Shown: positions 1-8,040, numbered from the stretch's first letter. The stretch: DNA of 64,000 bases from Nocardia harenae NBRC 108248 (GCF_001612885.1 NZ_BDBH01000014.1:1-64000); one strand, 5' to 3'. Notes: a model not told the origin generated them from the letters alone. Numbers and translations: made by a program.

Positions 1-70
1 CGCCTCCATGCGGCCACGGGAGGGCGCCGAGTCGAACTGACGGCCGCGCCGGCCCGGCCGGACCCGAGCG

Positions 71-574
71 CTATGCGGGCTCGCTCAGCAACTGCCGGAA
101 TCGGCTGCCGTGGAAGATGAGCGGCTCGGCGCCGTCCTCGGTGGCGATCCGCTCGATCCGCACCAGCGCCACCTCGTGGTCGCCCGCGGGCACGACCGTC
201 TCCAGCGTGCCCTCGATCCAGGCGGCCGAGCCCTCGACGAAGACCGCGCCCTCCTCGCCCCGGTGCACCGAAACGCCCTGGAAGCGGTCGCCGGCGCGGG
301 TGCCGAGGCTGCGGGCGGCCGCGCGCTGCCCGGTGCCGAGCAGGCTGAGCCCGAGCTTGCCGGAGCGCCGCAGCACCGGCCAGGTGGCCGAGCCGAGCTG
401 GACGCAGAAGGAAACCAGCGGCGGATCCAGCGAGACCGGGACGAAACTGCTCACCGCCAAACCCGCCGGCACGCCGTCGATCTCGGCGCAGACCGCGACC
501 ACGCCGCTGGGGAAGGCGCCGAAGGCGCGGCGCAATCCGGCGGCGTCGGCCGGGGCACGGAACTGCTGCTGCAT
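71..574 (-). CDS. Flavin reductase family protein (HpaC-like)
   Basis: FMN-binding split-barrel protein of 167 residues, the usual length of the NAD(P)H:flavin reductases that supply reduced flavin to a two-component monooxygenase. Family-typical blocks are visible: FGAFPSGVVAVCAEIDG near residues 15-31, a PPLVSFCVQ strand near 60, and a C-terminal FHGSRFRQL segment that in relatives lines the flavin site. I start it at the ATG giving MQQQF; a longer upstream extension is arginine/proline-rich noise. A perfect palindrome lies 17 bases upstream of the start and could be its operator. The partner oxygenase is not in this window. The family call is firm; the partner and substrate are unknown. 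Confidence 0.85.
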   Translation of the reverse strand: MQQQFRAPADAAGLRRAFGAFPSGVVAVCAEIDGVPAGLAVSSFVPVSLDPPLVSFCVQLGSATWPVLRRSGKLGLSLLGTGQRAAARSLGTRAGDRFQGVSVHRGEEGAVFVEGSAAWIEGTLETVVPAGDHEVALVRIERIATEDGAEPLIFHGSRFRQLLSEPA

Positions 575-591
575 AGCCCCGAATCTAACAT

Positions 592-603
592 CTGATATAT
601 CAG
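592..603. promoter_or_regulatory. Palindromic operator candidate
   Basis: CTGATATATCAG is a perfect 12-bp palindrome in an AT-rich island, 17 bases upstream of the flavin reductase start. TGATATATCA cores of this kind are typical of GntR/FCD-family operators. No GntR gene is visible in the window, so the cognate regulator would have to lie elsewhere. The assignment is inference from symmetry and position. Confidence 0.4.
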
Positions 604-866
604 TAGCCAACCCCGAACTCGAAATGGACAGCACGCGGGGCCGTACCGGACGCCGGCCGGTTCCGCTCCGGACCGGCACGCGCCGCGCTCGCCGAGGTGT
701 TCGCGCCGCGCGTGATCCGTCCGCGGGGTCGCGGCGTACCGCCAAGGGCGGCAGCCGAACTGGCGTCTCGAAGGCGCCCGACACTCCGGCGGGACCGGAA
801 TCGAGCAGGTTCACCGATCGACGGTCTACGGTTCGGATCGACTCCGGAATGAAAGGAACCAATCAC

Positions 867-1271
867 GTGGCGGAGGTTTCCACCAGCCCGGCGGACCGGC
901 TCGGGTTCGCCGCCGGACAGGTCGTCCTGGAGATCGGGTACGACGAGGACGTCGACGACGCCCTGCGCGCCGCGATCGAGGCCAAGACCGGCTCCGAGCT
1001 GGTCGACGAAGACTACGAGGACGACGCCGACGCCGTCGTGCTCTGGTACCGCGACGACGATGGCGACCTCACCGACCTCCTGGTCGACGCCATCGGCTTC
1101 CTGGCGGGCGCCGGCACGCTGTGGTTGTTCACCCCCAAGACCGGGCGCGCCGGCTATGTCGAGCCGAGCGATATCGCGGATGCCGCGATGACCGCGGGGC
1201 TGGCTCGGACCAGCTCCGCGACGGTCGCGCCGGACTGGTCGGGCACCAGGCTGGTCAGCCCCAAGCGCTAG
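867..1271 (+). CDS. DUF3052 family protein
   Basis: Small acidic protein of 134 residues matching the actinobacterial DUF3052 family, of which Mycobacterium tuberculosis Rv2239c is a member. Typical features are the GFAAGQVVLEIGYDEDVDD start, a very acidic DEDYEDDADAVVLWYRDDDG stretch, and a C-terminal block ending in RLVSPKR. No biochemical role is known to me. I chose the GTG at 867 because GAAAGGA lies 9 bases upstream; an in-frame ATG at 849 has no such site. Its TAG shares the CTAG tetranucleotide at 1268-1271 with the stop of the convergent oxidoreductase gene. Confidence 0.85.
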   Translation: MAEVSTSPADRLGFAAGQVVLEIGYDEDVDDALRAAIEAKTGSELVDEDYEDDADAVVLWYRDDDGDLTDLLVDAIGFLAGAGTLWLFTPKTGRAGYVEPSDIADAAMTAGLARTSSATVAPDWSGTRLVSPKR

Positions 1272-2497
1272 CAGGCCTCGATCGGCCGCGGGTGCGGGTC
1301 CGCGCCGCCCAGGTGCTCCGCGAGGTGCGCGGTGAGCTCGGCGGCATCGGCCCCCGAGCCGTCGATGTAGGTGGAGCGCCTGCGCCGCAGCACCGGCAGC
1401 CCGGTGACGTAGAGCCCGGGCCAGTCCACCACGCCGCCGTGGTGGCGCAGCCGCCCGCGCGGGTCGAAGGCAGGCACCTGCAGCCAGGAGTGGTCCGGCT
1501 TGATGCCGGTCGCCCACACCACCGAGCGGATCTCGCCGCTGGTCAGGTCGAGCAGCAGCGGCGAGTCCGGCACCCGGGTGGGGTCGGGGCGCTCCCCGGT
1601 GCCGCCCGCGTGCGCGTCGATGCCGTCCAGCAGGCGGTTGAGCTTGAGGTCGGCCAGCGTCACCACATTGCGCAGCGAGCCGGAGAACTGCGCCTTCCCG
1701 TCCCGGATCCCGGCCAGCTTGCCGACCAACCGGATGCCCTGCTCCTGCAGCGCGTTGAAGTCGACCGTGCGGTCGCCGCCGACCAGCTGGAAGGAGGCCA
1801 GGTTGCGGGCGCGCACGAGGTCGTCGATCCGGTCGAAGCGCTCGTCGAGCAGCCCGATCTCGTCCAGCCACCACAGGATGTCGCGGTCCCGGTAGCGCCG
1901 CGGCACCCGGACGTGCTCGCCGGTGGCGAGCGTGACCGGGCGGCCGGAGCGGTGGAGCTCCTCGGCGATCTGCACGCCGCCGGCCGCGCCGCCGACCACG
2001 AGCACCCCGCCGTCGGGCAGCTGCGCGGGGTTCCGGTAGTCGAGTGCGGCGAGCGATTCGATGCCGTCCGGCAACGCGGCGGCGAGCGCGGGCAGTGGCG
2101 AGACGGTGGCGCCTGCGGCCAGCACCACGCTGCGCGCCGACCAGTCGCCCCGGTCGGTGGCGACGGTGAAGCCGGCGTCGGTGGCGCGCACCGCGGTCAC
2201 CGTCGTCTCGGTGCGCACCGGGGCGGCGGAGGCGGCGGCGTACTCGCTGACGAACTCCGCCACCGCGGCGGCCGTCAGGTAGCCGTCGGGGTCGTCGCCG
2301 TCGTAGGCGTGGCCGGGCAGCCGGGTCATCCAGTTGGGCGTGAGCAGACGCAGCGAATCCCAGCGCTGGGTGCGCCAGGAGTGCGCCACCCGGCCGCGCT
2401 CGAGGACCACGTGGTCGATCGAGCGGGCGGCCAGGTGGCGGCTGATCGCCAGGCCGTTGTGCCCGGCTCCGACCACGACGGTGGTCGTGGCCGGCAT
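1268..2497 (-). CDS. FAD-dependent NAD(P)-binding oxidoreductase (flavin-containing monooxygenase-like)
   Basis: Flavoprotein of 409 residues with an N-terminal FAD Rossmann motif (VVVGAGHNGLAIS, residues 7-19), a second dinucleotide fold near 170 (GGVLVVGGAAGGVQIAEEL) and a C-terminal VVWATG motif, the layout of class B flavin-containing monooxygenases and related CzcO-like proteins. The early WRTQRWDSLRLLTPNW segment is typical of this group. The substrate cannot be read from sequence. Its ATG overlaps the TGA of the upstream OsmC gene (ATGA at 2496-2499), so it is probably the last gene of the metY operon. Confidence 0.85.
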   Translation of the reverse strand: MPATTTVVVGAGHNGLAISRHLAARSIDHVVLERGRVAHSWRTQRWDSLRLLTPNWMTRLPGHAYDGDDPDGYLTAAAVAEFVSEYAAASAAPVRTETTVTAVRATDAGFTVATDRGDWSARSVVLAAGATVSPLPALAAALPDGIESLAALDYRNPAQLPDGGVLVVGGAAGGVQIAEELHRSGRPVTLATGEHVRVPRRYRDRDILWWLDEIGLLDERFDRIDDLVRARNLASFQLVGGDRTVDFNALQEQGIRLVGKLAGIRDGKAQFSGSLRNVVTLADLKLNRLLDGIDAHAGGTGERPDPTRVPDSPLLLDLTSGEIRSVVWATGIKPDHSWLQVPAFDPRGRLRHHGGVVDWPGLYVTGLPVLRRRRSTYIDGSGADAAELTAHLAEHLGGADPHPRPIEAC

Positions 2498-3063
2498 CAG
2501 GACGCGTTGACCTCGACCTCGACGTTGGTGGGGTTGGTCAGCGCGTCGTAGACCGCGGAGCGCTTCTGCGACTGCGCCACCAGCGCCTCGATATCGGCGG
2601 GCGAGGCGTCGGCGTCGATGTCGTAGGCGACGGCGATATTGGAGAAGCCGTTGCGCACCTCGGGGTCGGCGCCGAGAATGCCGTGCAGGTCGAAGTCGGC
2701 GCGCACGGTGGCGACCACCGAGTTCAGCTTGATCTGGCGCTGCTGCGCGACCGAGGCGATGCCTGCGGTCAGGCAGGAGCCCAGCGCCACCAGCACGTAC
2801 TCGGCCGGGGTGATGCCGTTGTCCTCGGCCGCGAACTGCGGCGGGTGGTCGGCGTCGAAGGTGAACTTCTTGGTGTGCGCCTGCTCGCCGCCGAGGCCGT
2901 AGAAGGTCTCCACCTCGGTCCGGCTGTGCGTGCCGCGCACCCAGCTCACGGTCGAGCGCCACTCGAACCGGGCGATCTCCGGGGAGTCGGCCAGCGCGGC
3001 GCGGGCGCCGAGCAGGTGCTCGACATTCACGCCGTTGTCGACGGCGGGGGCGGTTCCGGTCAT
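2497..3063 (-). CDS. OsmC family protein
   Basis: OsmC/Ohr-fold protein of 188 residues; relatives are thiol peroxidases or proteins of unknown role. The first conserved cysteine is present in VALGSCLTAG (about C97) after the usual ITPAEY lead-in. The position where a second reactive cysteine normally sits carries serine (SQKRSAVYD, about residue 169), so the classic two-cysteine peroxidase cycle would not work as drawn. An AGGAGGT ribosome site precedes the ATG by about 6 bases. It lies 26 bases downstream of the CoA-binding gene and overlaps the oxidoreductase start by ATGA, which indicates co-transcription. Confidence 0.9.
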   Translation of the reverse strand: MTGTAPAVDNGVNVEHLLGARAALADSPEIARFEWRSTVSWVRGTHSRTEVETFYGLGGEQAHTKKFTFDADHPPQFAAEDNGITPAEYVLVALGSCLTAGIASVAQQRQIKLNSVVATVRADFDLHGILGADPEVRNGFSNIAVAYDIDADASPADIEALVAQSQKRSAVYDALTNPTNVEVEVNAS

Positions 3064-3089
3064 GGACGATACCTCCTGAATCGTGCGGA

Positions 3090-3665
3090 CTAGCGAACGG
3101 TCTTGCGGGCGGTGATCTGGCCGGTGTCGAAGCCGAGCAGGTGCAGCCCGCCGTGGAAGCGGGCGTGCTCGATCTTCAGGCAGCGGTCCATCACGACGGT
3201 CAGGCCGCGGGACTCCGCGTCCCCGGCGGCCTCCTCGTTCCAGATGCCGAGCTGCACCCAGAGCACCGGGGCCGGGGTGAGCGCGGCGACCTCGTCGACC
3301 ACGGACGGTATATCGCTCGCCTTCCGGAAAACGCAGACGACATCCGGGGTGTGCGGCAGGTCGGCGAGCGAGCCGAAGATCTCGTGGCCGAGCACGCTGC
3401 GCCCGGCCGCGTTCGGGTTGATGAAGTGCACCGTGTAATCGGTGGACTGCACCAGGTAGGTGCCGACGAAGTAGCTGGCCCGCGCCGGGTTCGTGGAGAA
3501 GCCGACCACCGCGACCGACTTCGCCCGGCGCAGAATCTTCAGCCGCTCCTTGGCCGACGGCCCCAGCCAGCCGCGCTCGCTGTGCAGTTGCCTGGCGCGT
3601 GGCGAATCCGCGGGCAGCGCGAGAGTCAGGCCGTTGACCAGGTGGGTCTCCACGTTCTGGCTCAT
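3090..3665 (-). CDS. CoA-binding domain protein (YccU-like)
   Basis: Protein of 191 residues with the succinyl-CoA-synthetase-like CoA-binding fold. Visible motifs are SVAVVGFSTNPARASYFVG near residues 49-67, FINPNAAG near 80, PDVVCVFRKASD near 108, VLWVQLGIWNEEA near 133 and VMDRCLKIEH near 156, all characteristic of YccU proteins, which bind CoA and have no settled enzymatic role. I place the start at the last of five in-frame ATGs (3665). Four upstream ATGs lie at 75-base intervals inside a tandem repeat, each with its own AGAGGAG site, so forms carrying one to four 25-residue N-terminal repeats are possible. Second gene of the metY operon. Confidence 0.85.
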   Translation of the reverse strand: MSQNVETHLVNGLTLALPADSPRARQLHSERGWLGPSAKERLKILRRAKSVAVVGFSTNPARASYFVGTYLVQSTDYTVHFINPNAAGRSVLGHEIFGSLADLPHTPDVVCVFRKASDIPSVVDEVAALTPAPVLWVQLGIWNEEAAGDAESRGLTVVMDRCLKIEHARFHGGLHLLGFDTGQITARKTVR

Positions 3666-3965
3666 GCTGTCTCCTCTCGGCACGAGCGAGGGCCCTGCGT
3701 GGTCACGCTCCGCTTCCGCCTCCGGGCCTGAGTCGCTCATGCTGTCTCCTCTCGGCACGAGCGAGGGCCCTGCGTGGTCACGCTCCGCTTCCGCCTCCGG
3801 GCCTGACTCGCTCATGCCGTCTCCTCTCGGCACGAGCGAGGGCCCTGCGTGGTCACGCTCCGCTTCCGCCTCCGGGCCTGACTCGCTCATGCCGTCTCCT
3901 CTCGGCACGAGCGAGGGCCCTGCGTGGTCACGCTCCGCTTCCGCCTCCGGGCCTGACTCGCTCAT
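3661..3965 (-). repeat. Four 75-bp in-frame tandem repeats (MIRU-like)
   Basis: Exact 75-bp units begin at 3661, 3736, 3811 and 3886, and a further 5-9 bases of the unit remain at 3961. Units differ at only two or three positions. Read on the minus strand each unit is 25 codons (MSESGPEAEAERDHAGPS..., ending LVPRGDG or LVPRGDS) and finishes with AGAGGAGAC followed by an ATG. Every unit therefore recreates a ribosome site and start codon. The first ATG overlaps the metY stop (ATGA, 3962-3965) and the array runs in frame into the CoA-binding gene. Size, intercistronic location, in-frame length and stop/start overlap match the architecture of mycobacterial interspersed repetitive units; the sequence itself is not one I recognise. 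Confidence 0.9.
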
Positions 3966-5260
3966 GCCGCAACCTCCTTCGACGCGGCATGCAGCGCCTG
4001 GTCCAGGTCGTGCAGGATGTCGTCCACATCCTCCAGCCCGACACTGATCCGGACCAGCCCCGGCGCGACCCCGGCTTCGACCAGCTGCTGCTCGGTGAGC
4101 TGCGCGTGCGTGGTCGAGGCGGGGTGGATCACCAGCGTCTTGGTGTCGCCGATATTGGCCAGATGGCTTGCCAGATCCAGCGATTCGATGAACGCCCGGC
4201 CCGCCTCCCTGCCCCCCTCGACGCCGAAGCCGAAGACGCTGCCCGGCCCGAGCGGCAGGTACTTGGCGGCGCGCTCGTGGTGCGGATGCGCGGGCAGCCC
4301 GGCCCAGTTCACGAAGTCGACGCGCGGGTCGGCATCCAGCCACTCGGCCACCGCGCGGGCATTGTCCACGTGGTTCTGCATGCGCAGCGGCAGCGTCTCC
4401 ACCCCGAGCGCGAGCTGCCAGGCCGCCTGCGGGGCCAGCGCGGGCCCGATATCGCGCAGTTGCTCGGCGCGCAGCCGGGTCAGGAAGGCGTACTCGCCGA
4501 AGTTGCCGTTCCAGGTGAGCCCGCCGTAGTGCGGCACCACCTCGTCGAAGAGCGGGAAGCGCGGATTGTGCCAGTCGAACCGGCCGGACTCCACCACCAC
4601 CCCGCCCAGCGTGGTGCCGTGCCCGCCGAGGAACTTGGTGGCCGAGTGGATCACGATGTCCGCGCCCCACTCCAGCGGCCGGTTCAGGTACGGGGTGGGA
4701 ATGGTCGAGTCGACGACGAGCGGCACCCCGGCCGCGTGCGCCACGTCGGCCAGCCCCTCGATATCGGCGATGCCACCGGACGGGTTCGCCACCGTCTCGG
4801 CGAAGACCAGCGTGGTGCGGCCGGTGATGGCGGCGGCGTAGGCCGCCGGATCGTCCGAGGCGACGAAGGTGGTCTCGACGCCGAAGCGGCGCAGCGTGTT
4901 GTCCAGCTGGGTGAGGGTGCCGCCGTAGAGCTGCGCGCCCGCCACGATGTGGTCGCCCGCGCCCGCCAGCGCGGCGAAGGTGATGAACTCCGCGCCCATT
5001 CCGCTCGCGGTGGCGACGGCGCCGAGCCCGCCCTCCAGGCTGGCGATCCGCTCTTCGAAGCTGGCCACCGTCGGGTTCGCCAGCCGGGAGTAGACATTGC
5101 CGTACTTCTGCAGGGCGAACCGGGCGGCCGCGTCGGCGGTGTCGTCGAAGACGAACGCCGCCGACTGGTAGATCGGCAGCGCCCGCGAACCGCTCACCGC
5201 GTCCGGGATGTTCCCCGCGTGAATCGCCCTGGTCCGGAACCCGTATTCCCGATCAGCCAT
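3962..5260 (-). CDS. metY: O-acetylhomoserine sulfhydrylase (O-acetylhomoserine aminocarboxypropyltransferase)
   Basis: PLP enzyme of the Cys/Met-metabolism family, 432 residues, the usual length for MetY, which makes homocysteine from O-acetylhomoserine and sulfide in methionine synthesis. Visible marks are GFRTRAIHAG at the N terminus, the ASGMGAEF and LYGGT PLP-phosphate contacts, and the lysine of HSATKFLGGHGTTLGGV that forms the Schiff base. The insertion around FDEVVPHYGGLTWNGNFGE separates MetY from cystathionine gamma-synthases. First gene of a four-gene minus-strand operon. Near its 3' end AAGGAGGT sits 6 bases before the overlapping ATG at 3965, so it also carries the ribosome site for the repeat-bearing downstream frame. 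Confidence 0.93.
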   Translation of the reverse strand: MADREYGFRTRAIHAGNIPDAVSGSRALPIYQSAAFVFDDTADAAARFALQKYGNVYSRLANPTVASFEERIASLEGGLGAVATASGMGAEFITFAALAGAGDHIVAGAQLYGGTLTQLDNTLRRFGVETTFVASDDPAAYAAAITGRTTLVFAETVANPSGGIADIEGLADVAHAAGVPLVVDSTIPTPYLNRPLEWGADIVIHSATKFLGGHGTTLGGVVVESGRFDWHNPRFPLFDEVVPHYGGLTWNGNFGEYAFLTRLRAEQLRDIGPALAPQAAWQLALGVETLPLRMQNHVDNARAVAEWLDADPRVDFVNWAGLPAHPHHERAAKYLPLGPGSVFGFGVEGGREAGRAFIESLDLASHLANIGDTKTLVIHPASTTHAQLTEQQLVEAGVAPGLVRISVGLEDVDDILHDLDQALHAASKEVAA

Positions 5261-5304
5261 GTGCCACGATCCTGGAGCGGCCGTCGGCCCCCGCGGCGCT
5301 CTGC

Positions 5305-5463
5305 TCAGCCAAGCCGCACCGTCGACTCCGAGGCGAGCGCGCCCTTCCGGGCCACGTGCGCGGCCCAGGTCGTCCGCGCCTTCTCCGGGTTCTCCTCGAT
5401 CGCCCGTACGAGAACGCCGACGGTCTCGATGTCGACATTGTCGAGGACGGTATCCGCGCTCAT
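5305..5463 (-). pseudogene. Truncated OsmC-family N-terminal remnant
   Basis: A 52-codon reading frame whose product (IETVGVLVRAIEENPEKA, then ARTTWAAHVARKGALASES) looks like the first third of an OsmC-family protein, where an ARTTWAA segment precedes the first beta strand. The frame stops before the conserved cysteine region and nothing downstream in any frame resumes the family. I read it as a decayed fragment upstream of metY rather than a functional short protein; it could still be translated as a leader. The remnant assignment is from pattern memory only. Confidence 0.45.
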
Positions 5464-5606
5464 CGTCCACTCCCTCGGGTAGCCAGGCCGTTGCGGTCCT
5501 TCGCAGTCTCCCGAGGTTCGGGCGGGGTTTGAACCCATTGACGCAGGCTGAGCGAAACCTTGACGTGGCCGCGCCCGGTCGGTCCCGCCGCTCCGCGGTC
5601 GTGCGG

Positions 5607-6152
5607 CTACACCGGGCCGGTCCGATCGGGCCGTGGCGCCGCACCGAGCAGCAGATCGTCCAGGTAGCGGCGCAGCGGTACCCCGACCTCGAAGCCTGCG
5701 GTGGCGGCGGCGCAGAGCCGGCGCGCCACCTCGGTGACCGTGAGCCCGGTCTCGGCGGCCCGCCACGCCAGGATCTCGGCCGCCCGGCCCGCATCGATCC
5801 GGTAGATCAGCATGAGCATGCCCGCCGCCTGCTCGCGCACACCGCGCTCGCGGGCATAGGCGGGCAGCGCCTCGTCGACCGCCGCGCGCTGCTCGGCCGC
5901 GAGCACCGCGGTGAGATCGACGGTGAAGCCGTCGGCGCCGAGCACGGCGCCGTCGGCAGCGCGGACGGCATCGCCGACCACGACGACGGTGCGGTCGCCA
6001 TCGGGCAGCCGCGGCCGCAGGCAGAAGCGGCGGCCGCTGCGCAGCGCGGCGGCCAGCGCGGGCCGGTCGTCGGGGTGCACGGCATCGGGGCTCGGGCAGC
6101 CGCCGGAGCGGGGGCCGAAGCGCAGGGCTCGGGGGGCATCGGGACGCGTCAT
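5607..6152 (-). CDS. PAS-like and ANTAR domain protein
   Basis: Protein of 181 residues. The C-terminal part (about residues 105-160: VREQAAGMLMLIYRIDAG... LTVTEVARRL) has the three-helix ANTAR signature, an RNA-binding module that remodels nested hairpins to prevent transcription termination. The N-terminal half (HPDDRPALAAALRSG, GDRTVVVVGDAVRAADGAV) resembles a shortened PAS fold lacking the usual first strands. Such PAS-ANTAR proteins are common in Nocardia and mycobacteria; the signal and target RNAs are unknown. It stands alone, 104 bases downstream of the ABC transporter operon on the same strand. Confidence 0.8.
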   Translation of the reverse strand: MTRPDAPRALRFGPRSGGCPSPDAVHPDDRPALAAALRSGRRFCLRPRLPDGDRTVVVVGDAVRAADGAVLGADGFTVDLTAVLAAEQRAAVDEALPAYARERGVREQAAGMLMLIYRIDAGRAAEILAWRAAETGLTVTEVARRLCAAATAGFEVGVPLRRYLDDLLLGAAPRPDRTGPV

Positions 6153-6256
6153 GCGGCGGCTCGCCTTCGGCTCACCGCCGCCATCGGGGTGTTGGTCATC
6201 GTGTTTTCACTATCGGGCAGGGCACCGACATGTTGCGGTGTCGATGACCACAGTGC

Positions 6257-7219
6257 TCAGCGCGCGGAGCGGTAGAGCCGCCGCACCACGTCCTCGATCT
6301 CCGGCTCCTCGATGGTCAGGTCGCGCACCTCGGCGCGCGCGGATACCGCCGTGAGCAGCTGCGCGGCGGTGGTCCGCTCGGCGTCGAAGGCGAGCCGCTG
6401 GCGCATGCCGCCCGCCTCGCTGGCGAGCAGCGTTGCGTCCGGGATGCCGGTGAGGTCGGGGGCGGGCGCGGTGAGATCCACCACCAGCACCCGGCGCGCG
6501 CCGACCGTCGCGGCCAGCCCGGCGAGCGAGCCGTCGTAGGCCAGCGTGCCGTGGTCGACGACGAGCACCCGGTCGCAGAGCCGCTCGATATCGCCCATGT
6601 CGTGCGTGGTGAGCAGCAGCGTGGTGCCGCGCTCGGCCCGCTCGGCGCGCAGGAACTCGCGCAGCCGCTGCTTGGAGAGCACGTCGAGCCCGATGGTCGG
6701 CTCGTCCAGGATGATCAGCTCCGGCGAGTGCAGCAGCGCGGCCGCCACCTCCGCGCGCATCCGCTCGCCCAGCGAGAGCTGGCGCACCGGCGTCGCCAGC
6801 GTCTCCGCCATCTCCAGCTGCTCGACCAGCGCGTGCGTGCGCTTGCGCGCGGCGTCCGGGTCCAGCCGGTGCACCGCGGCCAGGATCGAGAAGGATTCGC
6901 GCAGCGGCAGATCCCACCAGAGCTGGGAGCGCTGCCCGAACACCACCCCGATCCGGCTCGCCAGCTGCCGCCTGCGCCGCACCGGCTCCAGCCCGCAGGT
7001 GCGCACCGTGCCGGAGGTCGGCACCAGGATGCCGGTGAGCATCTTGATGGTGGTCGACTTGCCCGCGCCGTTGGCGCCGATGTAGCCCACCGCGGCGCCG
7101 CGCTCCACCCGGAAGCTCATGGCGTCCACGGCGGTCAGCGTCTCGCGCCCGCGCAGCTTCCCGCGCCGCAGCACGAACTGCCTGGTCAGATCACGGGCCT
7201 CGATGATCGGCTCGTCCAT
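6257..7219 (-). CDS. ABC transporter ATP-binding protein (ABC-2 exporter)
   Basis: Nucleotide-binding subunit of 320 residues. Walker A is GANGAGKST (48-56), the Q-loop lies in VVFGQRSQLWWDLPLRESF, the signature is LSLGERMRAEVA, Walker B is LIILDEPTIGLD and the switch histidine is in LLTTHDMGD. The VVFGQRSQLWWDLP stretch is characteristic of the COG4586 group that pairs with two dissimilar ABC-2 permeases. Stop and start codons overlap with the upstream permease (ATGA at 7218-7221), so the three genes form one operon. The substrate is unknown; the divergent TetR suggests drug or lipid export. Confidence 0.9.
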   Translation of the reverse strand: MDEPIIEARDLTRQFVLRRGKLRGRETLTAVDAMSFRVERGAAVGYIGANGAGKSTTIKMLTGILVPTSGTVRTCGLEPVRRRRQLASRIGVVFGQRSQLWWDLPLRESFSILAAVHRLDPDAARKRTHALVEQLEMAETLATPVRQLSLGERMRAEVAAALLHSPELIILDEPTIGLDVLSKQRLREFLRAERAERGTTLLLTTHDMGDIERLCDRVLVVDHGTLAYDGSLAGLAATVGARRVLVVDLTAPAPDLTGIPDATLLASEAGGMRQRLAFDAERTTAAQLLTAVSARAEVRDLTIEEPEIEDVVRRLYRSAR

Positions 7220-8040
7220 CAGCCGCCGCCTCCCTGGTAGTGCCGAGTTCCGGTGCGCCACAGCGCGAGTCCGAGCAGCCAGGCCCAGAGCGCGGCCACC
7301 GGAGTCAGCCAGGCCAGCCAGGACGGCAGCAGCGGGGGGCCGGGCAGCCCGAGCAGCCCGAGGGTGGGCAGGTACGCGGTGAACGCCACCGGGATGGCGA
7401 AGCCGAAGAGCAGTTTCAGCCCGGTCGGGAAGATCGACGCGGGCAGCGTGGCGGCGTAGGAGCCGCCGTAGGTGAAGCTGTTGGTCAGCTCGGCGCCGTC
7501 GATCAGGAAGAACTGGCAGCCCGCGGCGGCGACGAAGAGCCCGGCGAACAGCGCGGTCCCCGAGACCACGGTGAGCAGCAGCAGCGCGACCGCGCCCGCC
7601 GACCAGTCGATGTCGTTGCGCGCCAGCCCGATCGCGAGCACGGTGAGCGCGACGCTCGCCCTGGCGAAGCGGCGCAGCGAGATATCGCTGGTGATCAGCT
7701 GCAGCAGCAGCGGCTGCGGGCGCAGGTGGTAGATGTCGAGCCGGCCGAGCCGGATCAGCGTCGGCAGCGTGTCCAGGTGCCCGAAGAGCACCTGGGAGAG
7801 CGCGAAGGCGGTATTGCTCAGCCCGAACAGCAGCAGCGCGGCATCGAGGTCGAGCCCGCCGAGCACCCGGACGGTGTGGAAGACCACCCATACCTCGGCG
7901 AACTCGGCCAGCCCCACCACCAGCGAGCCGAACAGCTCGCTGGCGAAGGAGAGCCGGTACGAGCGCTGCGCGCGCAGCCGCGAACTCAGTACCGTCACAT
8001 ACGGTCTGGTCCAGTGGCCCGCGGGGGCGAGGTCAGCCAC
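7219..8040 (-). CDS. ABC-2 family transporter permease
   Basis: Integral membrane protein of 273 residues with six likely transmembrane segments, matching the COG3694 type permease that accompanies this ATPase class (SYRLSFASELFGSLVVGLAEFAEVWV..., GRLDIYHLRPQPLLLQL, and a cytoplasmic FARASVAL block). It starts at GTG 8040, 8 bases inside the preceding permease gene, and ends in an ATGA overlap with the ATPase gene, so translation is probably coupled along the operon. The exported substrate cannot be inferred from sequence. Confidence 0.85.
   Translation of the reverse strand: MADLAPAGHWTRPYVTVLSSRLRAQRSYRLSFASELFGSLVVGLAEFAEVWVVFHTVRVLGGLDLDAALLLFGLSNTAFALSQVLFGHLDTLPTLIRLGRLDIYHLRPQPLLLQLITSDISLRRFARASVALTVLAIGLARNDIDWSAGAVALLLLTVVSGTALFAGLFVAAAGCQFFLIDGAELTNSFTYGGSYAATLPASIFPTGLKLLFGFAIPVAFTAYLPTLGLLGLPGPPLLPSWLAWLTPVAALWAWLLGLALWRTGTRHYQGGGG

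Noticed and set aside
1..40. Possible 3' end of a plus-strand gene stopping at TGA 38-40.
   Set aside because: Only about twelve codons are in the window and they carry no recognisable motif, so coding cannot be distinguished from chance.
600..1874. Long minus-strand open frame across the DUF3052 gene.
   Set aside because: Its translation is arginine/alanine-rich and motif-free, and it overlaps two well-supported genes; typical antisense shadow in GC-rich DNA.
3661..3965. Reading the 75-bp tandem units as a CRISPR array or transposon end.
   Set aside because: Units are contiguous without spacers, are multiples of three, stay in frame, and lack terminal inverted repeats.
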